A stretch of 64,000 nucleotides of DNA from Achromobacter pulmonis (GCF_902859765.1 NZ_CADIJV010000004.1:1-64000), one strand, 5' to 3'; positions 1 through 9,069 are shown, counted from the stretch's first letter. Numbers and translations are program-made. Notes: a model not told the origin generated them from the letters alone.

Positions 1-78
1 GAGAGAAGAAAAAAACACATTTTTTCCCCCCCGCACAAAAAAGAGAAAAGCGGCGCCCCCCCCCCCCCCCCCCCCCCT
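1..78. other. Low-complexity edge sequence with long C run
   Basis: Homopolymer-rich sequence (A runs, T run, C runs) that is unlike the rest of the window. It ends in about 22 consecutive C at 56-77. There is no coding structure on either strand. It looks like a contig end or an assembly artefact more than genomic sequence. A genuine C tract cannot be excluded from the sequence alone. Confidence 0.7.
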
Positions 79-336
79 GCGCCAAACGGCGGATCGTGGC
101 CGGCATGGGCGTCGGCAGTGTGGCCGCCTGAATCGCTGGGGGATCGCCCGCCGCCGCGGCATTTTTCACCCCCGCAGCAAGAAGCGCCGTGAGCAATGGC
201 GCTTAGCGGCAAGAGCACCGACCCGATTGATCATGCTGGATCGAGGCGTGCTGGAGGGCGAAGGCGCCGGCGCCCTCACGGCAAGACATCCCCTACACGG
301 CGCCGCGAGCGCACAGCACGCGGCGTGGCGGCTTAT
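79..336. other. Edge intergenic region, possible tail of a plus-strand gene
   Basis: From 79 a plus-strand frame reads AKRRIVAGMGVGSVAA and then stops at about 131. This could be the C-terminus of a gene cut off by the window edge, but it is too short to name. A short inverted repeat (AGCGCC / GGCGCT, about 183-206) follows and could belong to a terminator. Nothing else is recognisable before the stop codon of the NlpC/P60 gene. Confidence 0.25.
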
Positions 337-930
337 CTACTTCTGCGCCAGCATCTGGCCCTTGGCCGTATCGATGTAGCTGCGCGCACCGAGATAGCGC
401 TTGGACCAGTACGGATTCTTCATTTCGTCCACGCGCACCTTGGCGCCACGGCGCGGCGCATGCACGAACTTGTCCTGCCCGATATAGATGCCGACATGCG
501 AGGTGATGCCGCGGCCGCGGGTGGCGAAGAACACCAGATCGCCGGGCTTGAGCTGTTTCTTGTTGCGCACCGTGTCGCCGCGCGCGCGTTGCTGACGCGC
601 GGTGCGCGGCAGTTCGAGGCCGGCGATCTCACGGTAGACGTACAGCACCAGGCCGCTGCAGTCGAAGCCTTCGGCGGCGTCTTCGCCGCCCCAGCTATAA
701 GGGGTGCCGATGGCGGCCAGGCCGGCTTGCACCACGCGTTCGCGCAGGGTGGGCACGGTGGGTTCCTGCGCCAGGCGCAGGCCGGACAGGGAGGCGCGGG
801 CCTGTTCGGTGGGGAGGGACGCCTGGGCGGCGCCGGGTAACCAGGAGAACGTCAGGGCCAGCAGGGGCGCTGACAACAAAGCGGGAAGGCGGAGAAAGGC
901 AAAGCGGGCTTTTCGCGTGGGCGGCGTCAT
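337..930 (-). CDS. NlpC/P60 (C40) family peptidoglycan endopeptidase
   Basis: A 197-residue exported cell-wall hydrolase, expected to cut peptide stems of peptidoglycan in the periplasm. Residues about 1-38 form a signal peptide (basic start, hydrophobic core, AQA-like cleavage site). The C-terminal half is an NlpC/P60 domain. The catalytic Cys91 lies in FDCSG, His145 in SHVGIYIG, and the third polar residue is His157 in FVHAP. All three are present, so the enzyme should be active. The length is normal for a single-domain member. It is transcribed in the same direction as the upstream TonB receptor but separated from it by about 200 bp containing a strong hairpin, so it probably has its own promoter. 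The exact substrate bond cannot be read from the sequence. Confidence 0.88.
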   Translation of the reverse strand: MTPPTRKARFAFLRLPALLSAPLLALTFSWLPGAAQASLPTEQARASLSGLRLAQEPTVPTLRERVVQAGLAAIGTPYSWGGEDAAEGFDCSGLVLYVYREIAGLELPRTARQQRARGDTVRNKKQLKPGDLVFFATRGRGITSHVGIYIGQDKFVHAPRRGAKVRVDEMKNPYWSKRYLGARSYIDTAKGQMLAQK

Positions 931-1033
931 TACGTCACTTCAGGAATCGGAGTGGGCGGCATGGCTTTGTTTCAGGGAACAAGCCGGCGGAAAGGGGCAG
1001 GGGAGGCTTGAGCTTCACGAACTGCCACCGCAT

Positions 1034-1058
1034 TGTAATGGAATAAAGTTTCATTACA
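1034..1058. promoter_or_regulatory. AT-rich inverted repeat upstream of the NlpC/P60 gene
   Basis: A 25-bp imperfect palindrome with arms TGTAATGGAA and TTTCATTACA around a short AT-rich centre. It sits about 105 bp upstream of the NlpC/P60 start in otherwise GC-rich sequence. Its position and composition suit an operator or promoter element. The regulator is not identifiable. Confidence 0.35.
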
Positions 1059-1090
1059 TTTGTAGCGCATTGCAGCATTCAAACGCTGCG

Positions 1091-1128
1091 CCCATCGCCT
1101 CTCGCCCGGCCGGGCGAGGGGCGATGGG
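1091..1128 (-). terminator. Long hairpin after the TonB receptor gene
   Basis: Two adjoining 19-bp arms (CCCATCGCC... and ...GGCGATGGG) pair with a single G-T mismatch and almost no loop. The hairpin lies 8 bp after the TonB receptor stop. There is no T tract on the minus strand, so it may end transcription with help from Rho or protect the 3' end. Confidence 0.5.
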
Positions 1129-1136
1129 GTTCAGGC

Positions 1137-3218
1137 TCAGAAGCTGCCGCGCAACCCCACCATGACGGCGCGGCCGCCTTCAGGGGCGACATCGCGCAGC
1201 ACCGAGGTGGCGTAGCGGATCTCCTGGTTGGTCAGGTTGATGCCGCGCACATAGGCCTGCCATTGCACGGCGGCAACCTTGAAGCGGTAGCCGGCGTTGG
1301 CGTCCAGGCTGTAGTAGCCAGGGGTGGCGGTATCGTTGTCCGGGCGGCTGTGCTGGGCGAAGGCCTTGGACACGCTGAGGCCGGCGCTGTACGGGCCGAA
1401 ACCGTAGTCCAGCGCGACGCGCAGGCGCAGCGGCGGAATGCGTGGCAGCGAGCGGCCGGTGTCATTGTTGCGGGCCACCGTGTAATCGCCCGACAGGCCC
1501 AGGTCGAGTTTGTGGCCGCCCCGTTGCAGCACGCGGGTGCGGCTTTCGGCCTCCACCCCATACAGGCTTGCAGACACGCCCTGGTAGCGGGCCTCGGGCA
1601 GGGCGTCGTCATCGCCCGCCGCCACCAGGCCGCCGTCATCGTCGCGGAAGCGGCCGGTGTTCATCTCGGCCAGGTAGTTGGAGAAGCGGCTGTAGAACAC
1701 GCCGACGCTGGCGCTGTCGGTGTCCTTCTTGTAGCGCAGCGACAGGTCGCCGGACCAGGCGCGTTCCTTGGCCAGGTTCTGGTCGCCCACCAGGTATTGG
1801 CCGGTGGCGGCGTGCGGGCCGTTGGCATACAGCTCGTAGAAGGTCGGCGCACGCTCGGTGTAGGCGGTGTTGGCGGCCACCGACCAGGCGCTGTCCAGTT
1901 TGTAGATGCCGCCCAGCGAGAAGCTGCCGGCGGTGAAGGCGCGGCGGTTGGCGCCGTCGAAGCGTTCATTGCCGCCGCCGCCCGGGGTCAGGCGGGTGTG
2001 CTCGGCGCGCGCGCCGGCGCTCAGCGTCAGGCGGTCGTCGATCTTCCATTCCTCCAGCGCGAACAAGGCGGCCGAGTCGGTGTCGGTGGTGGGCACCAGG
2101 GCTTCCTCGCCCAAGGCCGAGAAGCGCGTCTGGCCCAGTTGCAGGCCGACCACGCCGCGCAGCGGACCGATGTCGGCGTGGCGCGCCTCGATACGGGCCT
2201 CGTAGCCGCGGTTCTTGAAGATCGTGCCGGTCTCGCCGTCCTCGATTTCCTTGTGCTGGTAATCGGTATAGGCGAAGTTCAGTTTGACGCTGGTGAACAG
2301 GCCGTCCAGGTCGCGCAGCTCGCTGGCGAAGCCGAAACGCTCCTGGCGCATCTTGATGCGCACGTCCGGCTCGGCCACCGAGCCATAGTTCGAGTCATAG
2401 CCGCTGTAGGACAGTCCGGCATAGCCGCGGTCGCCGGTCCAGGACATGCCGAGCGCGCCGCCGCTGGCCTGGCCATCGCTGTTGGGCAGTTTGCCGCGCG
2501 GCTGGTCCTGGTCGGGGCCGTCGGCCGCGCGTTGTTGCGCGGTGCGGGCGTAGCCGGGGATACGCAGGTCGCCGGTCTTGCGGCTGAAGGCGTCGGCGTG
2601 GATGGCGAAGGTGCCGTCGCCGCCTTCGAGCTGGATCGCGCCGTTGCGGTCGTTGTTGGCGCCGCCATAGCTGCCGGCCACGTCGCCGTGGATGCCGTCG
2701 ATGGGTTCGGTGGGGATGCGGTTGTCGATGGTGTTGACCACGCCGCCGATGGCACTGCCCCCATACAGCAGGGCCGCCGGACCGCGCAGGATCTCGACCA
2801 GGTTGGTCGACAGCGGGTCCTGCGGCACCGCGTGGTCGAACGACAGCGACGAGGCATCGAGCGAGCCGACGCCGTTGTTCAGCAAGCGGATGCGGTCGCC
2901 GTCCATGCCGCGGATGATGGGGCGGCCCACCATCGGGCCGTAGGTGGTGGTGGACACGCCTGGCAGGCCGTTGAGCGTTTCGCCCAGGTTCGAGGCGCGC
3001 CGCAGGTCCAGGGCGGTGCCCTGCACCACGGTCGATGGCGAGGTCAGCGCTTCGCTGCCCAGGGGATTGGCGGTGATGATGACGGGCGACAGCGTGGGGG
3101 CGTCGGCCTGGGCGCGGGCGGCTTGCGGCAAGGCGAGCAGGCAGGCGAGGGCGAGCGGGCTCAGGGAAAAGGCGCGAACGGACGAACGCGTCCCCGCGTG
3201 GGAAGAAGCAAAAGACAT
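1137..3218 (-). CDS. TonB-dependent outer-membrane receptor, ZnuD-like
   Basis: A 693-residue outer-membrane receptor that would import a metal or metal complex using TonB energy. Residues about 1-37 are a signal peptide ending AARAQA. A plug domain follows (about 45-165) with the typical segments RPIIRGMDGDRIRLLNNG and VEILRGPAALLYGGSAIGGVVN. A 22-strand barrel then ends in a C-terminal Phe (LRGSF). The plug sequence resembles the ZnuD zinc-receptor group, including an SFDHAVPQDP segment like SPDHA in ZnuD. It lies 57 bp downstream of a small Cys/His protein on the same strand, so the two probably form an operon, possibly metal-regulated through the element near 3650. Zinc as substrate is inferred from family resemblance and context; copper or another metal is possible. 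The start has an AGGA about 10 bp upstream. Confidence 0.85.
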   Translation of the reverse strand: MSFASSHAGTRSSVRAFSLSPLALACLLALPQAARAQADAPTLSPVIITANPLGSEALTSPSTVVQGTALDLRRASNLGETLNGLPGVSTTTYGPMVGRPIIRGMDGDRIRLLNNGVGSLDASSLSFDHAVPQDPLSTNLVEILRGPAALLYGGSAIGGVVNTIDNRIPTEPIDGIHGDVAGSYGGANNDRNGAIQLEGGDGTFAIHADAFSRKTGDLRIPGYARTAQQRAADGPDQDQPRGKLPNSDGQASGGALGMSWTGDRGYAGLSYSGYDSNYGSVAEPDVRIKMRQERFGFASELRDLDGLFTSVKLNFAYTDYQHKEIEDGETGTIFKNRGYEARIEARHADIGPLRGVVGLQLGQTRFSALGEEALVPTTDTDSAALFALEEWKIDDRLTLSAGARAEHTRLTPGGGGNERFDGANRRAFTAGSFSLGGIYKLDSAWSVAANTAYTERAPTFYELYANGPHAATGQYLVGDQNLAKERAWSGDLSLRYKKDTDSASVGVFYSRFSNYLAEMNTGRFRDDDGGLVAAGDDDALPEARYQGVSASLYGVEAESRTRVLQRGGHKLDLGLSGDYTVARNNDTGRSLPRIPPLRLRVALDYGFGPYSAGLSVSKAFAQHSRPDNDTATPGYYSLDANAGYRFKVAAVQWQAYVRGINLTNQEIRYATSVLRDVAPEGGRAVMVGLRGSF

Positions 3219-3275
3219 GGTGGCAATCCTGGTTGCGGCCGGCGGGCGGCGGCGGTTGAAATCGGGTGGCGGATT

Positions 3276-3623
3276 TCAGGCCGCGACGGGCGGGGCGCGC
3301 GATTGGAACCAGGGCAGGACGGCGATGGTGGCGCCGCGCGGGGCCGGCGCAGGCGGCGCGATGCGCGGCGCGCTGCCGGTGATGGGGACAAAGGACACCG
3401 GCAGCGTGGCGTCCAGCAGGTCCCAGATATGGCACAGGTCGCAGTGCCCCAGCTTGTCCGGCGTGTGGGCATCGTCCTGGCTGGAGGCGGGAGCGCCGGG
3501 CAGGTGCGACAGCGCATGCCGCACGCCGCCCAGCGGTGACAGCAGCAGGCAGGCGCACAGCCAGCCCAGCATTGCCCATCGGGCAAGGCGCGCATCGGAG
3601 CGGGGACGAGGGGCCGGCGGCAT
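3276..3623 (-). CDS. Small membrane-anchored Cys/His protein, DUF2946-like
   Basis: About 115 residues when started at the ATG at 3623. A longer reading from a GTG at 3686 would place the putative operator inside the gene, so the shorter start is preferred. One hydrophobic segment (LARWAMLGWLCACLLLSPLG) is followed by HALSHLPG and then HCDLCHIWDLL, a CxxC flanked by histidines that could bind metal. Small proteins of this type occur beside metal-related TonB receptors in beta-proteobacteria. It is encoded just upstream of the ZnuD-like receptor and is probably cotranscribed with it. The function is unknown; a periplasmic metal-handling role is inferred only from the motif and the neighbour. 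Confidence 0.6.
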   Translation of the reverse strand: MPPAPRPRSDARLARWAMLGWLCACLLLSPLGGVRHALSHLPGAPASSQDDAHTPDKLGHCDLCHIWDLLDATLPVSFVPITGSAPRIAPPAPAPRGATIAVLPWFQSRAPPVAA

Positions 3624-3649
3624 GGACGAGGTCGGAATCGCAAAAAAAC

Positions 3650-3667
3650 GGAATGATATATTGTTTC
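3650..3667. promoter_or_regulatory. Candidate Zur/Fur-type operator
   Basis: An imperfect 18-bp palindrome, GGAATGATATATTGTTTC (12 of 18 positions self-complementary), is centred on ATATAT. It lies about 30 bp upstream of the preferred start of the small Cys/His gene and is AT-rich in GC-rich surroundings. It broadly resembles Fur-superfamily boxes. The match to a Zur consensus is weak, so the regulator is inferred mainly from the metal-receptor context. Confidence 0.35.
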
Positions 3668-3833
3668 TAATGTTGTGGCGATCCACGTCGGCCGTGCCAC
3701 GCCGCGCAACGCGGCCGAATATGACACTTCATGGCGCCCCGGGGTCGGGCATAATCGTCGGCATCGGCCCTCCCGGCTAGATCGCCGAGAGCAGCCGCTG
3801 AAAGAAGACCATAAGAAAGCGGAGTCAAGCTCA

Positions 3834-5333
3834 ATGATGAACGCAGTACACCCTTTGTCCTCGATGAACCGGCCCGAGGCGATGCCTTTCGAGCCCTACC
3901 ACGACGCGGTGGCGGCGGTGGACCGGTTGGCCGAAATCTATGCGCGCAATACCGCTTTCCTGCGCGCGGCATTCCGCGATGTCCTGAAGGGGGCCACCAG
4001 CGGCCGCGAACGGGCCCGCGCCTACTACCCCGCCATCCGCATCCTGGTCGAGACCTACGACCCCATCGACACGCGCCTGTCGTACGGCCACGTGGCCGAG
4101 CCCGGCATCTACCAGACCACCGTCACCCAGCCGGCCCTGTTCCGCGACTACCTGATCGAGCAGGTCGGCCAATTGCTGCAGAACCACCGCGTGGCGGTGG
4201 AGGTCGGCGAATCCGATTCCCCGATTCCGTTGCACTTCGCCTTCCCCGAGGGCGCCTATGTCGAAGGCGAGCACCTGGAGGCGCTCAAGCGCCCGCTGCG
4301 CGACCTGTTCGACGTGCCCGATCTGGCGGTGACGGACGACGCCATTGTCAATGGTTCCTGGCGCGGCAAGGACGGCGAACCCAAGCCGCTGGCGCCCTTT
4401 ACGGCGCAGCGGGTGGATTATTCGCTGCACCGCCTGCAGCACTACACCGCGACGGCGCCGGCGCATTTCCAGAATTTCGTGCTGTTCACCAATTACCAGT
4501 TCTACGTCGACGAGTTCTGTGCCCGCGCCCGGGCGCTGATGGCCAGCGGCAACGAAGACTACGAGATGCTGGTGGAACCGGGCAACCGCATCACGCGGCG
4601 CGGCGAATCCGGGCCGGCCGATGACGGCCAGGCGCAGCGCCTGCCGCAGATGCCGGCCTACCACCTGGTGCGCGGGGACCATTCCGGCATCACGCTGGTC
4701 AATATCGGCGTGGGGCCGTCCAACGCCAAGACCATCACCGATCACATCGCGGTGCTGCGCCCGCACGCCTGGCTGATGCTGGGCCACTGTGCCGGACTGC
4801 GCGATTCGCAGCGGCTGGGCGACTATGTGCTGGCCCACGGCTACGTGCGCGAGGACCACGTACTCGACGACGACCTGCCCACCTGGGTGCCGGTGCCGGC
4901 CCTGGCCGAGGTGCAGGTGGCCCTTGAGCAGGCGGTGGAAGAGGTCGCGGGGCTGTCCGGCTGGGATCTGAAACGCATCATGCGCACCGGCACCGTGGCC
5001 ACCATCGACAACCGCAATTGGGAGCTGCGCGATCACGTCGAACTGGTCGAGCGGTTCGCGCAGTCGCGCGCCATCGCCCTGGACATGGAGTCGGCCACCA
5101 TCGCCGCCAATGGCTTTCGCTTCCGCGTGCCATACGGCACGCTGCTGTGCGTGTCGGACAAGCCGCTGCACGGCGAGCTGAAGCTGCCTGGCATGGCCAG
5201 CGCCTTTTACCGGCGCCAGGTCAATCAGCACCTGGAAATCGGCATCCGGGCGCTCGAGCGCCTGCGCGGCATGCCGCCCGAGCGGCTGCATTCGCGCAAG
5301 CTGCGCACGTTCATGGAAACGGCGTTTCAATAG
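3834..5333 (+). CDS. amn: AMP nucleosidase
   Basis: A 499-residue cytoplasmic enzyme that hydrolyses AMP to adenine and ribose 5-phosphate, adjusting the adenylate pool. The length matches the family (484 in E. coli). The N-terminal Amn-specific domain (for example RLSYGHVAEPGIYQTTVTQP) is followed by a nucleoside-phosphorylase-fold C-terminal domain with HSGITLVNIGVGPSNAKTITDHIAVLRP and the late segment ALDMESATIAANGFRFRVPYGTLLC, whose DMES motif contacts ribose in this fold. The ATG at 3834 has GGAG about 10 bp upstream; in-frame codons further upstream lack a good ribosome site. It is divergent from the metal-receptor operon. A GC hairpin follows, and lysP comes next on the same strand with its own start signals. 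Confidence 0.93.
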   Translation: MMNAVHPLSSMNRPEAMPFEPYHDAVAAVDRLAEIYARNTAFLRAAFRDVLKGATSGRERARAYYPAIRILVETYDPIDTRLSYGHVAEPGIYQTTVTQPALFRDYLIEQVGQLLQNHRVAVEVGESDSPIPLHFAFPEGAYVEGEHLEALKRPLRDLFDVPDLAVTDDAIVNGSWRGKDGEPKPLAPFTAQRVDYSLHRLQHYTATAPAHFQNFVLFTNYQFYVDEFCARARALMASGNEDYEMLVEPGNRITRRGESGPADDGQAQRLPQMPAYHLVRGDHSGITLVNIGVGPSNAKTITDHIAVLRPHAWLMLGHCAGLRDSQRLGDYVLAHGYVREDHVLDDDLPTWVPVPALAEVQVALEQAVEEVAGLSGWDLKRIMRTGTVATIDNRNWELRDHVELVERFAQSRAIALDMESATIAANGFRFRVPYGTLLCVSDKPLHGELKLPGMASAFYRRQVNQHLEIGIRALERLRGMPPERLHSRKLRTFMETAFQ

Positions 5334-5371
5334 CGCCGTAGCCGATATCCCCCGAGGGGGACGGACCCCCG

Positions 5372-5405
5372 ACTGCCCCTGGCCGTTTCCACGGCCGGGG
5401 GCAGT
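5372..5405 (+). terminator. Hairpin after amn
   Basis: Arms ACTGCCCCTGGCCGT and ACGGCCGGGGGCAGT pair with one mismatch around a four-base loop (TTCC), about 40 bp after the amn stop. There is no T tract, so it is only a probable terminator. Confidence 0.45.
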
Positions 5406-5492
5406 TGCGCTATGCTCGCGCGTTGCGTGGAAATCCCACGGCGCCCGGGGACACAATCCGCGGGGGCCTTTTCGCTCTGAAGGAACTCGACT

Positions 5493-7076
5493 TTGGCATT
5501 ACCGGAACACGACCAGCACCGCGACGGCGGCAAGCAAGGGGCGTCAGAATCGTCCGAATTGCGCCGCGCGCTGTCGGCGCGCCACCTGACGATGATCGCG
5601 GTGGGCGGCTCCATCGGGACCGGCCTGTTCGTGGCCTCCGGCGCCACCATCGCCCAGGCCGGCCCCGGCGGCGCGCTGCTGGGCTACGTGCTGATCGGCG
5701 TGATGGTCTATTTCCTGATGACCAGCCTGGGCGAGTTGGCCGCGGCCATGCCGGTGTCCGGGTCGTTCTCGACCTACGGCGCGCGCTACGTCGAAGACGG
5801 CTTCGGTTTCGCGCTGGGCTGGAACTACTGGTACAACTGGGCCGTCACGGTGGCGGTGGACCTGGTGGCGGCGCAGTTGGTGATGGCGTACTGGTTTCCG
5901 GATGTGCCGGGGGTCTACTGGAGCGCCTTGTTCCTGGCCATCACCTTCGGCCTGAACGCCCTGTCGGCGCGCGGCTTTGGCGAAGCCGAATTCTGGTTCG
6001 CCCTGATCAAGGTGATCGCGGTGCTGGCGTTCGTCGCCATGGGGGTGATGATGCTGCTGGGGATCATCCGCGGCGGCGAGGGCGGCGGCGTGGCCAACTG
6101 GACGGTGGGCGATGCCCCGTTTGCCGGTGGTTTCGCGGCGCTGATCGGCGTGGCCATGGTGGTGGGATTTTCCTTCCAAGGTACCGAACTCATCGGCATC
6201 GCCGCTGGCGAATCCAAAGACCCCGCGCGCAACCTGCCGCGCGCCGTGCGCCAGGTGTTCTGGCGCATCCTGCTGTTCTACGTGATGGCGATCCTGGTGA
6301 TCGGCCTGTTGATTCCCTACACCGACCCGCACCTGCTGCGCAACGACGTCACCGACGTCAGCGTCAGCCCGTTCGCGCTGATCTTCGAGCGCGCCGGGCT
6401 GCTGGCGGCGGCGTCGATCATGAACGCGGTGGTGCTGACCTCGGTGCTGTCGGCCGGCAATTCCGGCATGTACGCGGCCACGCGCATGCTCTACAGCCTG
6501 GCGCGCGACGGCAAGGCGCCGCGCATCTTCGGCCGGGTGGCGCGCAACGGCGTGCCGCTGTGGGCGCTGCTGGCCACCACCGTGGTGGCGGCGCTCTGTT
6601 TCTTTTCGTTCATCTTCAGCCCCAAGGCGGTCTACATCTGGCTGCTGAACACCTCGGGCATGACCGGCTTCATCGCCTGGCTGGGCATCGCGATCAGCCA
6701 TTACCGCTTCCGCCGCGGCTACGTCAAACAGGGCCGCAACCTGGCCGACCTGCCGTATGTGTCGCCGTTCTTCCCGTTCGGCCCGATCTTCGCCTTCGTG
6801 CTGTGCCTGGTCATTACGCTGGGCCAGAACTACCAGGCCTTCCTGGAACACCGCATCGACTGGGGCGGCGTGGCCGCCACCTATATCGGCATCCCGCTGT
6901 TCCTGCTGATCTGGCTGGGTTACCGCCTGACCAAGGGTTCGCGCTTCGTCAGCTACAAGGACATGACGTTCCCCGACGCCCGGGCGCGCAGCGCCTATCT
7001 GGATTCGGCCCTGCGCGGCGAACCGGCCACGGTCGGGCCGCAGACGGCCCCCGCGCCCGGCACGGGCGGGCGATGA
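5493..7076 (+). CDS. lysP: Lysine-specific permease, APC superfamily
   Basis: A 527-residue inner-membrane amino acid:proton symporter with about 12 membrane segments. It is closely similar to E. coli LysP along its whole length, including LRRALSARHLTMIAVGGSIGTGLFVASG, PVSGSFSTYGARYVEDGFGFALGWNYWYNW, IVGFSFQGTELIGIAAGESKDP-like TM6 sequence, and SAGNSGMYAATRMLYSLARDGKAP. Lysine specificity is inferred from this extended match. It is slightly longer than E. coli LysP (489) owing to a hydrophilic N-terminal tail and a Pro/Gly-rich C-terminal tail. The start is TTG at 5493, supported by AAGGA about 8 bp upstream; no ATG fits. The upstream leader (5406-5492) shows no lysine riboswitch. The gene ends against the minus-strand terminator of yicC. 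Confidence 0.9.
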   Translation: MALPEHDQHRDGGKQGASESSELRRALSARHLTMIAVGGSIGTGLFVASGATIAQAGPGGALLGYVLIGVMVYFLMTSLGELAAAMPVSGSFSTYGARYVEDGFGFALGWNYWYNWAVTVAVDLVAAQLVMAYWFPDVPGVYWSALFLAITFGLNALSARGFGEAEFWFALIKVIAVLAFVAMGVMMLLGIIRGGEGGGVANWTVGDAPFAGGFAALIGVAMVVGFSFQGTELIGIAAGESKDPARNLPRAVRQVFWRILLFYVMAILVIGLLIPYTDPHLLRNDVTDVSVSPFALIFERAGLLAAASIMNAVVLTSVLSAGNSGMYAATRMLYSLARDGKAPRIFGRVARNGVPLWALLATTVVAALCFFSFIFSPKAVYIWLLNTSGMTGFIAWLGIAISHYRFRRGYVKQGRNLADLPYVSPFFPFGPIFAFVLCLVITLGQNYQAFLEHRIDWGGVAATYIGIPLFLLIWLGYRLTKGSRFVSYKDMTFPDARARSAYLDSALRGEPATVGPQTAPAPGTGGR

Positions 7077-7101
7077 AAAAAGGCCGCGGATGTCCGCGGC
7101 C
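7077..7101 (-). terminator. Rho-independent terminator of yicC
   Basis: Read on the minus strand this is GGCCGCGG-ACAT-CCGCGGCC followed by about six T. It lies about 55 bp downstream of the yicC stop and directly abuts the lysP stop codon on the other strand, so it serves yicC. Confidence 0.8.
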
Positions 7102-7154
7102 CCTGCATCCGGCCCAGGCCGCCGCGGCAACGCGGCGGCCTTGTTGTTTCCGGG

Positions 7155-8084
7155 TCACTCGATGTTCTGCGCCTGTTCGCGCATCTGCTCGATCAGCAGC
7201 TTCAGGTCCATGGCGGCGCGGGTGACGTCCATGCTGCCGGCCTTGGAACCGAGCGTATTGGCCTCGCGGTTCATTTCCTGGAACAGGAAGTCCAGGCGCT
7301 TGCCGGCGCTGCCGGCGTTCTTCTTGCCCGCGGGCTTGCCGCCGCCGTCGGTCAGCAGGTGGCGCAGTTCTTCCAGGTGCGAGCGCAGGCGCGACAGTTC
7401 CTCGGCGACATCGATGCGCAGCGCGAACAAGTTGGCTTCCTGCGACAGGCGCTCGGACAGCTCGGCGCCCGAAATATGCGTGAAGCCGCCCGGAAAAGCG
7501 GTTTCGACGCTTTCGCGCAGCTTGGCGGCGAGCTTGTCGCGGTGGTCGGCGAGCAGTTGCGGCAGATGGTGCTGTACCTGGTCGACGATGGTCGCCACGC
7601 CGTCGGCGCATTCGCGCATCATGCCGGCCAGGCGTTCGCCCTCGCGCGCGCGGCCATCCTGCAGTTGCTTGAGCGCTTCCTGCGCGGCCTGCATGCAAGC
7701 CGCGCCCCACACTTGCGGGTCGAGCGCGTCATTGGCGCGCTGGCCGGGCCAGTTGAACAGTTCGACCAGGCGCGGCGCGGCGATGTCGGGCAGGATGCGG
7801 CGCGCGGCCTGCAACTGTTCGGCCAGGCTTTCGAGCCAGGCCGGCTCCAGTTTCGACAGGTCGGTGCTGGTGTTGCGGGTGTAGGACACGCGGATCTCGA
7901 CCTTGCCGCGCGCCAATTGCGCCGTCAGCAGTTCGCGCAGCGGCGTTTCCACATGACGCAGCTCGTCGGGCAGGCGGAAATAGAGGTCGAGGAAGCGGCT
8001 GTTGACGCTGCGCAGTTCCAGCGCCAGCGTGCCTTGCTCCAGGTCAGCCCGGGCGTTGCCGAAGGCGGTCATGCTGCGAATCAT
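7155..8084 (-). CDS. yicC: YicC/YloC family endoribonuclease
   Basis: A 309-residue cytoplasmic protein of the YicC family, members of which have been shown to be endoribonucleases linked to sRNA turnover. The conserved N-terminus [43 protein letters not shown] is present. So is the C-terminal family signature [45 protein letters not shown]. The length is close to the usual 290. It is divergent from rph across about 180 bp, an arrangement common in proteobacteria (yicC next to rph). A strong terminator follows. Confidence 0.9.
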   Translation of the reverse strand: MIRSMTAFGNARADLEQGTLALELRSVNSRFLDLYFRLPDELRHVETPLRELLTAQLARGKVEIRVSYTRNTSTDLSKLEPAWLESLAEQLQAARRILPDIAAPRLVELFNWPGQRANDALDPQVWGAACMQAAQEALKQLQDGRAREGERLAGMMRECADGVATIVDQVQHHLPQLLADHRDKLAAKLRESVETAFPGGFTHISGAELSERLSQEANLFALRIDVAEELSRLRSHLEELRHLLTDGGGKPAGKKNAGSAGKRLDFLFQEMNREANTLGSKAGSMDVTRAAMDLKLLIEQMREQAQNIE

Positions 8085-8261
8085 GGTGTCGGTATCCTGT
8101 TGCTTGTCTTGGATCGGGCCGCGCCGGTTCCGCCGGTCCGCCGAAGCGGGCGAGGGCGGGTATATGCGGCCCGTCTATCGCGGCAGGATACTCCAAACCC
8201 GGGCGGGGCCGCGACCGCAGCCCGTACAATGCCGCCATCCGAATCTGATTGGAGTCTTGCA

Positions 8262-8996
8262 ATGACCTCTGCCAACGCCATCGCCCGACCTTCGGGCCGC
8301 GCCGTCGACGAACTGCGGCCGTTCAGCCTGGAGCGCGGTTTCACGCGCTACGCCGAAGGGTCGGTGCTGGTGAAGGCCGGCAATACCCATGTGCTGTGCA
8401 CCGCCAGCGTGCTGGAAAAAGTGCCGCCGTTCCTCAAGGGCAAGGGCGAGGGCTGGGTGACGGCCGAATACGGCATGCTGCCGCGCGCCACCCATACACG
8501 CGGCGACCGCGAGGCCGCGCGCGGCAAGCAGAGCGGCCGCACCCAGGAAATCCAGCGCCTGATCGGCCGCAGCCTGCGCGCCGTATTCGACATGCGCGCG
8601 CTGGGCGAGCGTACGCTGCACCTGGATTGCGACGTGCTGCAGGCCGATGGCGGCACGCGCTGCGCCAGCATCACCGGCGCCTGGGTGGCGGCCTCCGACG
8701 CGGTCGCGCTGCTGATGCGGCGTGGCGACCTGGCGGTCAACCCGATCCGCGACGCGGTTGCGGCGGTGTCGGTCGGGCTGGTGCAGGGCCGTCCGGTGCT
8801 GGATCTGGACTACGAGGAAGACTCGGCCTGCGATGCTGACGTCAACGTCATCATGACGGGCGGCGGCGCTTTTGTGGAAGTGCAGGGCACGGGCGAGGGC
8901 GCCACCTTCACGCGCGCAGAACTGGATGCCATGCTGGGCCTGGCCGAAAGCGGCATCGCCGGCCTGGTGCAGGCGCAGCGCGCGGCGCTGGCGTAA
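8262..8996 (+). CDS. rph: Ribonuclease PH
   Basis: A 244-residue phosphorolytic 3'-5' exoribonuclease that trims tRNA 3' ends, acting as a ring hexamer in the cytoplasm. Motifs include [32 protein letters not shown], the phosphate-binding and catalytic stretch [39 protein letters not shown], and [30 protein letters not shown]. All family hallmarks are intact, so unlike the frameshifted rph of E. coli K-12 this copy should be active. The ATG at 8262 has GGAG about 9 bp upstream, and a plausible -10 (TACAAT) lies at about 8224. The longer open frame upstream is not coding. A terminator at about 9070 follows. Confidence 0.95.
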   Translation: MTSANAIARPSGRAVDELRPFSLERGFTRYAEGSVLVKAGNTHVLCTASVLEKVPPFLKGKGEGWVTAEYGMLPRATHTRGDREAARGKQSGRTQEIQRLIGRSLRAVFDMRALGERTLHLDCDVLQADGGTRCASITGAWVAASDAVALLMRRGDLAVNPIRDAVAAVSVGLVQGRPVLDLDYEEDSACDADVNVIMTGGGAFVEVQGTGEGATFTRAELDAMLGLAESGIAGLVQAQRAALA

Positions 8997-9069
8997 GCGG
9001 CAGGCGCGCTTCGGCCCGATAGCACATCGCGGCACGAGGCGGACATGGCGCGCTCTGCGCGCCAAACAG

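Noticed and set aside
56-77. Phase-variable C tract controlling a gene
   Set aside because: No gene or promoter can be placed around it; the flanking bases are low complexity.
1263-3539. Long plus-strand open frame opposite the TonB receptor
   Set aside because: Antisense shadow caused by high GC; the product is Val/Gly/Ala-rich with no family resemblance, while the minus strand encodes a clear receptor.
5406-5492. Lysine riboswitch before lysP
   Set aside because: The leader is only about 87 bp and lacks the conserved multi-stem structure.
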